Translations under genes and position numbers: made by a program | The notes under the pieces: model-generated | The model's input: only the letters and a program-made list of their open reading frames with translations | Told to the model about the DNA's origin: nothing | The model's database searches: none | Shown: positions 1 through 5,272 of the stretch, one piece after another | Numbering within the stretch: the first letter of the stretch is position 1 | Layout of the letters: each line of letters opens with the position of its first letter | Assembly (NCBI GenBank): GCA_028278465.1 | Contig: JANQEF010000210.1 | Location: 1 to 5,272, forward strand | Direction of reading: 5' to 3' | DNA: 5,272 bases | Source: Dehalococcoidia bacterium | Lineage (GTDB): Bacteria; Chloroflexota; Dehalococcoidia; Lucifugimonadales; Lucifugimonadaceae

Positions 1-2618
1 CGGCCGCAGCAAGGCGCGTCATCGCGACCACGCTCACCAGTTTCCGGGATGCCCTGGCTCGGGCCGCAAAGGTAGCTTCAGAAGCAGCGCACGCGGCCAG
101 TCAACAGGTCGCAGCAATGTTGGGCGCCAGCTCGTCAATAGTGATGGGCTGGCTCCGCCTGGTCGCCGTTCCGGTCGTGGTAGTCCAACACGGCGTCGAA
201 TCGGCACTCACAGCAACGACCCGAACGGTCGCCGCTGCCCGGGATCGCCTCATCCAGGCCACCGCCGCAGCGGGAGCGTTTGCAAAGCGCGCCGCGGCAA
301 CGGCCCTGGCAACGCTCGTGTATCCGCTGGTCCAGGTGTGTAACGCAGTCTCGGCAGTCGCAAACACAGCGGGATCGGGGTTGGCGTACGGCGGATCGCG
401 GTCTGCGGCGGCAGTCGGCGAAGCCGTCGCACCGGTGCGGAGCGGCGTGCGCAACCTGGGAATTGCGTGCCGTCGGTCGGCAGAGAAGGCCCGGATGGCC
501 GCGGAAACGGTCGGGTTAACGCTCTGGCTCCTGCTGCGGTGGTTGGTGATCGCCGCCATGACGCCGGTGCGGATCGTCAACTTCGCAATGTCAACCGTGG
601 TCACCGGCGCCGGAGCGGTGCCTGACGCCACGCGATACATAGTCGCGCTCGCAAGCAACGGAGGGAGGAACGTCTCGATGGCAGACTTCAACATGGCACG
701 GGAGCGGCTGCTCTCGCTCGTGGCGTTCGTCTGGGTGCTCGGGATCGGAACGGTGTTTGGCTTCGCGATCTTCGACGATCCGCCGCCACCGCCGCACGTG
801 CTTGTCACACACTGGACCACCGGGCACCTGACCCGCGAGGGACTGCTGTTCGACATGCAGGAAGAGTTCAACGATGCCGGGCACAAGACGGCGGACGGGA
901 CGCTGATCCAGGTCGAGGTGTTCAACGTCCCCTCAGAGTTGATCGCCAAGGACCTTGTGCAGCGGATCAACCACGGCGTACCGCTCGACCTCACCGGAAT
1001 GACTAACGGGTACGTCAAGCCAAACATCAAGGAGCCGGTCATCGTGACGCCTTCTAGCGCGCACTGGCTGGTGACCGCGAACCACGAGATCGGCCGCGAG
1101 GTTGTGGATTTCCAGAGCGCCGAATCGATCGTCAAGCCGGTGATCGGCATCGTGACCTACCAGGAGATGGCGGAGTGCCTGGGCTGGCCGCAGGAGGAGA
1201 TCGGTTTCCAGGACATCATCGACCTGCGCAACAGCGATGGGGGCTGGGCCAGCGTGGGCTGCGATGCGACGAACTGGGGCAACACGCCGCTGCTGGCGTT
1301 CACCGATCCGACCACTTCGAGCACGGGCCGGAGCCTTCACCTGGCGCTCTACTCGATCTTCTCGGGCAAGGAGCCGGGCGAACTCGCTCTGGAAGACATC
1401 ACCGACGAGAAGGTCGTGAGCAGCGTGAAGGAGTTCCAGTCGCTGATCGACCACTACCAGATCGGGACCACGGTGCTGAACACGAAGATCGTGGAGGGAC
1501 AGCGCTACGGACACTTCTTCATCATGCCGGAGGACAACCTGATCCACCTGATCGAGGGAACGGAGGAGGCGTTCATCAACGGCATCAAGGCTGACGTGCC
1601 TCCGTTCACCGAGCACAAGCTGGTGATGATCTACCCCGAAGAGGGTTCGATGCCGCGCAACAACTGCGCATGCATCTTGGACGCCGACTGGGTGACCGAG
1701 GAGCAGAAGGCCGCGGCACAGCCCTGGATCGACTTCATCAGGGAGGACGATCAGCAGCGGCGCTTCATGGCGGCGGGCTTCCGTCCTGGCACCGACATCA
1801 GCCTGACCGACCCTGCGAGCAAGATCACCGCGCAGTTCGGGCTCGACCCGGACGGACCGACGAAGAACGGCAAGAAGGAGCTGAATCCGTCTTTCACGAA
1901 GCCGGAGGTCGCGGCCGAGATTGACCGCAACTGGCAGCTCGTGAAGCGTCCGGGGATCGTCAACTTCGTGGTCGACACTAGCGGCTCGATGCTGGCGGAC
2001 GACAAGATCGAGCAGGCGAAGGAGGGTGTGCGAAGGGCGATCGCGGCGATGGCGCCGAACAACCAGGTTGGCCTGATCACATTCGATGACGACGTCACGG
2101 TTGAGGCCGAGCTTGCGACCAAGCTGGAGCTCAAGGGAGACGAAACTCACGGTTCGAGTATCGCGCTGATGGCGGAGCAGCTGAGGGCAGGCGGTGAGAC
2201 GGCGCTGTTCGACGCTGTCAGGGAGGGAATCCTCTCTGTAGACAGGGCCGAGGGCGAGGAGGCCGCTATCAGGGCGATCGTGGTGCTGACAGACGGGCAG
2301 GCCAACCGTGGCGGAGTGGGTCTTGATGACCTGGTTGAACTGGAAACGACGTTGGAGACCCCGGTTGGTTCCTACTCGGGATGGAAGGGCACGACGCCGG
2401 TTGACGTCCACGGAGTCGAGATCCCTTCAGACGTCATCTTCGGCAGGTCGCTGAAGATCGAGACCACGCACGACGTGCAGATCTTCTACATCGGGGTCGG
2501 AAAGGACGCCGACCTGGAGGTCGGGCGGATCCTGGCGCAGGCCACCGGCGCACACCTCAGGGGAACAACGAAGGACGACCTGGCACAGGTACTGGAGGAG
2601 TTCAGCCACTACTTCTAG
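1..2618 (+). CDS. Membrane-anchored solute-binding-like/VWA domain fusion protein, open at left edge
   Basis: The frame is open from the first complete codon at base 3 to the TAG at 2616-2618, so the 5' end may lie outside the window. Residues are numbered from the ATG at 117, which has no visible ribosome binding site. Residues 1-187 are rich in Ala, Val and Arg, with hydrophobic stretches near 10-24, 60-75 and 132-148. Residues 198-218 form a transmembrane anchor preceded by Arg-Glu-Arg, then a run of five prolines (222-226). Residues 227-600 resemble an extracellular solute-binding fold (SBP_bac_11/ModA-like), including the typical late segment with GFRP at 554-557 and a CxC at 517/519. 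Residues about 612-833 are a VWA domain with a full MIDAS: DTSGS at 620-624, Thr695 and Asp726, plus an insertion of about 50 residues before the strand at 787. The anchor orientation places both domains outside the cell. SBP-VWA fusions are known in bacteria, but their role is unclear. A start at 678 would give 646 residues. The domain calls are firm; the N-terminus is uncertain. Confidence 0.85.
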   Translation, partial: AAARRVIATTLTSFRDALARAAKVASEAAHAASQQVAAMLGASSSIVMGWLRLVAVPVVVVQHGVESALTATTRTVAAARDRLIQATAAAGAFAKRAAATALATLVYPLVQVCNAVSAVANTAGSGLAYGGSRSAAAVGEAVAPVRSGVRNLGIACRRSAEKARMAAETVGLTLWLLLRWLVIAAMTPVRIVNFAMSTVVTGAGAVPDATRYIVALASNGGRNVSMADFNMARERLLSLVAFVWVLGIGTVFGFAIFDDPPPPPHVLVTHWTTGHLTREGLLFDMQEEFNDAGHKTADGTLIQVEVFNVPSELIAKDLVQRINHGVPLDLTGMTNGYVKPNIKEPVIVTPSSAHWLVTANHEIGREVVDFQSAESIVKPVIGIVTYQEMAECLGWPQEEIGFQDIIDLRNSDGGWASVGCDATNWGNTPLLAFTDPTTSSTGRSLHLALYSIFSGKEPGELALEDITDEKVVSSVKEFQSLIDHYQIGTTVLNTKIVEGQRYGHFFIMPEDNLIHLIEGTEEAFINGIKADVPPFTEHKLVMIYPEEGSMPRNNCACILDADWVTEEQKAAAQPWIDFIREDDQQRRFMAAGFRPGTDISLTDPASKITAQFGLDPDGPTKNGKKELNPSFTKPEVAAEIDRNWQLVKRPGIVNFVVDTSGSMLADDKIEQAKEGVRRAIAAMAPNNQVGLITFDDDVTVEAELATKLELKGDETHGSSIALMAEQLRAGGETALFDAVREGILSVDRAEGEEAAIRAIVVLTDGQANRGGVGLDDLVELETTLETPVGSYSGWKGTTPVDVHGVEIPSDVIFGRSLKIETTHDVQIFYIGVGKDADLEVGRILAQATGAHLRGTTKDDLAQVLEEFSHYF
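660..680 (+). promoter_or_regulatory. Strong internal Shine-Dalgarno and alternative ATG start
   Basis: GGAGGGAGG at 660-668 is followed, after a 9-base spacer, by ATG at 678-680, in frame with the long SBP-VWA frame. It is the best ribosome binding site in the window. The peptide that follows (MADFNMARERLLSLVAF) looks like a normal N-terminus of a signal-anchor protein: a short positively charged start, then a hydrophobic helix. It may be the true start of a 646-residue protein, or a second start producing a short form. The same bases encode Gly-Gly-Arg in the long frame, so the SD could be fortuitous, although its spacing is ideal. Confidence 0.6.
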
Positions 2619-2640
2619 AGCGGCCACAGGTCGGCCCGCT
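2619..2640 (+). other. Imperfect hairpin just after the SBP-VWA stop codon
   Basis: AGCGGCC at 2619-2625 can pair with GGCCCGCT at 2633-2640 around a 7-base loop, with one bulged C. It begins immediately after the stop codon and no T tract follows, so it is not a convincing intrinsic terminator. It could protect a processed 3' end or attenuate transcription into the next gene, which starts at 2689. Confidence 0.3.
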
Positions 2641-2673
2641 ACGCAGGGGCTGGCCGGCAGGACGAGGTATCAG

Positions 2674-2679
2674 TAAGGA
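2674..2679 (+). promoter_or_regulatory. Ribosome binding site for the 405-residue membrane protein
   Basis: TAAGGA lies 9 bases before the ATG at 2689. It supports that start and translation of this gene independently of the upstream stop codon at 2618. Confidence 0.6.
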
Positions 2680-2688
2680 TAGAAGCAC

Positions 2689-3906
2689 ATGTTCAGCAAG
2701 ACCAACGACGTCAGCTTGTTTCGCTCTTCGTCATGGGGCTGGACCTCTGTCTTCGGGGACGGGCTACAGGTGAAGAACGCGCTACTGCATCCGTTCGGAG
2801 TGACACTGCTACTGGTGTCACTTGGACTCGCCGCGGCCATATTGCTGATCGAATCGCTCGAAGCCGCCAGGGCTTGGGCGCTGGTGCTGGCAGGAATCGG
2901 CATCGCGGGCTACGTCGCCGGTGTCGTGTCCGTCGCAATCACGCGCCCGACGCCACGCACACCCGAGATGCGGCGCCTCGACTCGGTCCGCCGGATGATC
3001 AAGTCTAAGTTCGAGGAGCGGAAGGTCTCTGAAACGCGGCCCTACTCGCCGCTCACTCGAACCCTGGGCGAGGCGCACACGCACCTCGACCGCCGCATCA
3101 TGCCGGCGGTTGCGGAGCTGCTCGAGAAGCAGGAGCAGCTCGCTCGGGACCTGAAGTCCTTCGAAGACGGCAGCATGGGCTCGCCTGACGAGGAGCGGGT
3201 CGAACGGCTGAAGCGCATGCACGCGCGCCGGGCAGCGACGATCGAGGAGTGCGTGCAGCGGGCCTCGAACGCCGCGACGACGCTGATCGAGATGCTGCAG
3301 AGCGACCGGAGCGATACGGTGGCAGCAGAGGCAGAAGCCTGGTCCAGCAGGATCCTGGACACGTACCGGGCGATCGAGATGGTGATGCAGGGCGCCGATG
3401 ACCTCGACGCTGAGAGCGGTGACAGTGAAGTTCCGAGTCGACCGTCCGCGGAGGCAGGTGTCACGCCGGAGCAGATCTACGACCCGCTGCAGCAGGCGCT
3501 GCGCAGGCTGAACCCGGCGACCAACCTGATTGACTGTGAGCTTGCCGACCTGCTGCCGTGCCTCATCGAGACGCGTTCTGAGCGAGCCGATTCGCTGCCA
3601 GGCGAGGCGGATGGACCGCCGACGCCGATCGAGAGAGCGCAGGCAACGCGGGCGGCGATTGTGGAGGCCGTGGAGACGATGAGGCCCGGCAGTCACGTCT
3701 CGGTCTCTGACCCGGCGGCGGTGCACTACGCCATCCTGCAGGAGCAGTACGTGGCCGGCCGGCCGGTGGCGCACATCTACATGCGACTTCACATCGCCGA
3801 GTCGGCCTACTACCGGCACCGACGGAGCGCGATCACAGCGCTGGCGATAGAGCTGGCCGACATGGAACGACGCTGCCGGGTGAGCTCCGGCTCACACGAC
3901 GCTTAG
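2689..3906 (+). CDS. Two-TM coiled-coil membrane protein with C-terminal HTH-like segment, function unknown
   Basis: The 405-residue product has no specific family I can name with confidence. Two hydrophobic helices at about residues 34-55 and 61-84 form a membrane hairpin, followed by a basic stretch (Arg/Lys at 86-111) that suggests the rest is cytoplasmic. Residues about 125-235 are strongly helical and charged and probably form a coiled coil, broken near 161-166. An acidic, Pro/Ser-rich linker follows at about 236-258. Residues about 260-330 are helical. Residues 343-395 resemble a sigma-region-4/ArpU-type helix-turn-helix: YVAGRPVAHIYMRLHIAESA, then YYRHRRSAITALA. The N-terminal TM hairpin plus helices is loosely reminiscent of XpaC-like proteins, but that is only a resemblance. 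The gene starts 70 bases after the SBP-VWA gene on the same strand, so the two are probably co-transcribed. It could be a membrane-bound regulator, or the HTH-like part could serve protein contacts. Confidence 0.85.
   Translation: MFSKTNDVSLFRSSSWGWTSVFGDGLQVKNALLHPFGVTLLLVSLGLAAAILLIESLEAARAWALVLAGIGIAGYVAGVVSVAITRPTPRTPEMRRLDSVRRMIKSKFEERKVSETRPYSPLTRTLGEAHTHLDRRIMPAVAELLEKQEQLARDLKSFEDGSMGSPDEERVERLKRMHARRAATIEECVQRASNAATTLIEMLQSDRSDTVAAEAEAWSSRILDTYRAIEMVMQGADDLDAESGDSEVPSRPSAEAGVTPEQIYDPLQQALRRLNPATNLIDCELADLLPCLIETRSERADSLPGEADGPPTPIERAQATRAAIVEAVETMRPGSHVSVSDPAAVHYAILQEQYVAGRPVAHIYMRLHIAESAYYRHRRSAITALAIELADMERRCRVSSGSHDA
3880..3895 (+). other. Perfect hairpin with UCCG tetraloop at the 3' end of the 405-residue gene
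   Basis: GTGAGC at 3880-3885 and GCTCAC at 3890-3895 form a 6-bp stem closed by C-G around TCCG, a UNCG-class stable tetraloop in RNA. It lies within the last codons, 8 bases before the stop codon TAG. No T run follows. It may be an RNA 3'-end stabiliser or part of a weak termination region together with the next hairpin. Confidence 0.4.
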
Positions 3907-3932
3907 GCGCCCTCCAAAGGTGCGATACAGCC

Positions 3933-3946
3933 CCGGAGAAATCCGG
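3933..3946 (+). terminator. Hairpin with GAAA tetraloop downstream of the 405-residue gene
   Basis: CCGGA at 3933-3937 and TCCGG at 3942-3946 pair perfectly around GAAA, a GNRA-class loop. The hairpin lies 26 bases after the stop codon, where a transcript end would be expected before the separate Usp gene. The stem is only 5 bp and has no T tract, so termination would have to be atypical or Rho-assisted. The feature could equally be an RNA stability element. Confidence 0.35.
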
Positions 3947-3959
3947 CATTCGCGACTGG

Positions 3960-3989
3960 TTGAACCGCAAGACCTGAACTGCGTATTGC
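3960..3989 (+). promoter_or_regulatory. Weak sigma-70-like promoter candidate before the Usp gene
   Basis: TTGAAC at 3960-3965 and TATTGC at 3984-3989 are separated by 18 bases, giving 4/6 and 3/6 matches to the vegetative consensus. The position, about 55 bases before the Usp ATG and downstream of a candidate 3'-end hairpin, is sensible. The match is weak and the lineage's promoter consensus is unknown, so this is only a candidate. Confidence 0.2.
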
Positions 3990-4020
3990 ACCGTGTCACC
4001 GGGAAGTGCGCCGTGTGAAC
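3988..4020 (+). repeat. Pair of 13-base direct repeats upstream of the Usp gene
   Basis: GCACCGTGTCACC at 3988-4000 and GCGCCGTGTGAAC at 4008-4020 agree at 10 of 13 positions. Their starts are exactly 20 bases apart, close to two helical turns. They sit between the candidate promoter and the Usp ribosome binding site, which fits an operator for a dimeric regulator. There are only two imperfect copies, so chance cannot be excluded. Confidence 0.3.
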
Positions 4021-4034
4021 ATGCGACCAGAGTC

Positions 4035-4039
4035 GGAGG
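4035..4039 (+). promoter_or_regulatory. Ribosome binding site of the Usp gene
   Basis: GGAGG lies 6 bases before the ATG at 4046. It decides that start, since no other in-frame start nearby has a comparable site. Confidence 0.7.
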
Positions 4040-4045
4040 TTTTCG

Positions 4046-4945
4046 ATGCTTAATAGATCGGTCAGCCGCATCCTGGTCCCGCTTGATGGATCTACTCGCG
4101 CCGAGGGCGCCGTCCCCTATGCCAGCGCTATAGCCGGCGGGATCGGCGCGGAGATCATCTTTGTCTCGGTCGCCTCGGGGGAAACCGATGTCCTCGACAT
4201 CGAGTTCAAGCGCATGATGATCCGATCGCCACATACAGCGCGCTGGATGCAGGAGCGTGACCTGGTCGTGCTGTCCGGCAAGCCGTCGGTTGCAATCGTC
4301 GAGTTCGCAGAGAGGCGAGAGGTCGATCTGATCGCGATGACCACTCGAGGTCTGACAGGAACGGGCAAGGGGAAGCTCGGGAGCGTGCTCGACGAGGTAC
4401 TGATCAGCAGCTCGGTTCCGGTCCTGGCAGCTCGAGCGGAAGAGGATGCTACGAACCTCGAGACCAGCAGGCCGATAGACCACATCATCGTGCCGGTCGA
4501 TGGTTCCGTTCGATCGCTAGTCGTTGAAGAGATCGCGGTGAAGCTGGCCATCGCAACACAGGCGAAGGTCTCTCTGTACCACGTGACCACCGGGGCCGAA
4601 CCGGATTTCGAGGTGTTCAAGGAGCTGCGTGACCTCCTGGTTTCCAGCGGAATCGACGTCGATATCGTGGTTCACGAAGGGGATCCAAAGACCTGCATAC
4701 GCGACTTTGCCGGACTCAGCCCCGGCACACTCGTCGTTATGTGCAGCCGCGGACCAAGATCGGTCGCTGACCGGCCCCTCGGCAGCGTCGCGGACTACGT
4801 CATCCGGCATAGCAAAACACCGGTGGTCGTCGTCCCCGCGGTCGACGATCGGTTTATCACCGCTGTCGACGACCCAACTAGCCGGGACCATTCGGATATC
4901 GCCGGTCTAAGAGGAGGCGACGGGGCTGACCGCGGCGCGGCGTAA
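4046..4945 (+). CDS. Tandem universal stress protein (two UspA domains)
   Basis: This cytoplasmic stress protein of 299 residues consists of two fused Usp domains, about residues 5-130 and 144-264. Each opens with the family's first strand and acidic turn (ILVPLDGS at 9-16; IIVPVDGS at 147-154). Each ends with the nucleotide-binding signature G-x9-G-S: Gly102 to Gly112-Ser113 in domain 1, and Gly236 to Gly246-Ser247 in domain 2. In both copies the first Gly of the full G-x2-G-x9-G-S pattern is replaced (Thr99 and Cys233), a common variation. The strand after each signature is clear (VPVLAA; TPVVVVP). ATP binding by both halves is plausible. A 35-residue, Asp/Gly-rich tail (265-299) appears disordered. 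Members of this family support survival under starvation, oxidative or respiratory stress. The gene is preceded by 139 non-coding bases and probably has its own promoter. Confidence 0.95.
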   Translation: MLNRSVSRILVPLDGSTRAEGAVPYASAIAGGIGAEIIFVSVASGETDVLDIEFKRMMIRSPHTARWMQERDLVVLSGKPSVAIVEFAERREVDLIAMTTRGLTGTGKGKLGSVLDEVLISSSVPVLAARAEEDATNLETSRPIDHIIVPVDGSVRSLVVEEIAVKLAIATQAKVSLYHVTTGAEPDFEVFKELRDLLVSSGIDVDIVVHEGDPKTCIRDFAGLSPGTLVVMCSRGPRSVADRPLGSVADYVIRHSKTPVVVVPAVDDRFITAVDDPTSRDHSDIAGLRGGDGADRGAA

Positions 4946-4954
4946 CGACGGGAA

Positions 4955-4971
4955 GCCGGTATCAGACCGGC
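4955..4971 (+). terminator. Hairpin between convergent Usp and cytochrome genes
   Basis: GCCGGT at 4955-4960 and ACCGGC at 4966-4971 form a perfect 6-bp GC-rich stem around ATCAG, starting 10 bases after the Usp stop. Because the cytochrome gene ends at 5043 on the other strand, the hairpin could end transcripts from both sides. No T tract is present on either side, so it is not a canonical intrinsic terminator. Confidence 0.45.
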
Positions 4972-5042
4972 GCCGCGGATTCAGGACAGGAAACTGTAAC
5001 CCGCAGGGCAGCACAGTCGCGACCCGATTCACCTGAGCCCGA

Positions 5043-5272
5043 TCACTCGTCCAACGACTGCGCGAACGCCAGCAGGTCTGTCAGGTCCTGCTCATCCCAG
5101 CCGCGAGTCGAAACCGGCGGCATGGCGCTCACACCCGGCTGGCCGTACAGCGCCTTGTGCAGGAACTTCCACGGATTGTCGATCGCAACGTTTCCGATAT
5201 ACACCGGCTCTGACTCCGTGCCGAAGTTGATGTCGCTGCCACCGTCACCATGGCAGCTCGCACAGGTCCTGG
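5043..5272 (-). CDS. Class I c-type cytochrome, C-terminal part (5' end beyond right edge)
   Basis: Read on the minus strand, the last 75 residues of a protein are visible, ending at TGA (complement of 5043-5045). They start RTCASCHGDGG, giving the haem-attachment motif CASCH (5250-5264, His as proximal ligand). A Met within SAMPP, 43 residues after the haem His, is the likely distal ligand (5121-5123). The segment ends with the amphipathic C-terminal helix expected in this fold (DEQDLTDLLAFAQSLDE). Such domains are exported and haem is attached outside the cytoplasmic membrane, where they carry electrons. The N-terminal signal or any additional haem or membrane domain lies outside the window, so the electron-transport partner cannot be named. 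It converges on the Usp gene across a 97-base gap. Confidence 0.9.
   Translation of the reverse strand, partial: RTCASCHGDGGSDINFGTESEPVYIGNVAIDNPWKFLHKALYGQPGVSAMPPVSTRGWDEQDLTDLLAFAQSLDE

Noticed and set aside
101..1150. Long minus-strand open frame opposite the N-terminal and SBP regions
   Set aside because: It is antisense to the recognisable SBP domain, is Thr/Ser/Arg/Ala-rich without any domain, and is explained by GC-rich codon bias of the plus-strand gene.
933..2411. 492-residue minus-strand open frame
   Set aside because: It lies entirely opposite the SBP-VWA domains, whose motifs are clear. Its composition (Arg, His, Leu, Val rich) is typical of an antisense shadow.
3752..3768. 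Tandem GGCC/GGCCGG palindromic run
   Set aside because: It lies within coding sequence for Val-Ala-Gly-Arg-Pro-Val and reflects GC-rich codons. A special structural role cannot be supported.
2818..3819. 333-residue minus-strand open frame
   Set aside because: It is opposite the 405-residue gene, which has a ribosome binding site, TM helices and an HTH pattern. The antisense product is low-complexity Arg/His/Leu.
4015..4053. Short upstream frame (GTG or ATG start, 10-12 codons) overlapping the Usp start
   Set aside because: It has at best a weak GGGAAG site and no recognisable leader-peptide features. The Usp gene has its own good ribosome binding site, so coupling is possible but not supported.
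1..5272. tRNA, rRNA, CRISPR, insertion sequence or attachment sites
   Set aside because: No cloverleaf, spaced repeat array, transposase motif or terminal inverted repeats were seen on either strand.

Overview
This GC-rich window comes from a bacterium with a compact, mostly co-directional gene layout. The best guess at lineage is Chloroflexota (Dehalococcoidia/SAR202- or Thermomicrobia-like). That guess rests on the style of the proteins: a solute-binding/VWA fusion, a C-terminal helix-turn-helix of the 'YxxGRPxxxIxxRLxIxESxYYRxRRxAIxxLA' type, a two-domain UspA protein and a CxxCH cytochrome. No rRNA or other phylogenetic marker is present, so the assignment is tentative.

Layout. (1) 1-2618, plus strand: one open frame runs in from the left edge. 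It encodes an Ala-rich membrane-associated region, a transmembrane anchor, a Pro-rich linker, an extracytoplasmic solute-binding-like domain and a C-terminal von Willebrand factor A (VWA) domain with a complete MIDAS. A very strong Shine-Dalgarno and ATG at 660-680 offer a second, conventional start directly before the anchor. (2) 2689-3906, plus strand: 70 bases downstream lies an unrecognised protein of 405 residues with two transmembrane helices, a long helical/coiled-coil region and a C-terminal HTH-like segment. (3) 3907-4045: a 139-base gap with a GAAA-loop hairpin and a pair of direct repeats. (4) 4046-4945, plus strand: a tandem universal stress protein. (5) 4946-5042: a short convergent gap with a perfect hairpin. 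(6) 5043-5272, minus strand: the C-terminal end of a class I c-type cytochrome that runs off the right edge.

How the parts may fit together. Genes 1 and 2 look like a two-gene membrane module. One protein displays a ligand-binding domain and a metal-dependent adhesion domain outside the cell. The other is anchored in the same membrane and appears to carry a cytoplasmic coiled coil ending in a DNA-binding-like helix-turn-helix. The window shows neither ABC transporter permease/ATPase genes, which a solute-binding protein would normally serve, nor a MoxR AAA+ ATPase, a common VWA partner. A sensing or surface-assembly role is therefore more economical than transport, but this is inference. The Usp and cytochrome genes look like ordinary stress and electron-transfer neighbours in separate transcription units.
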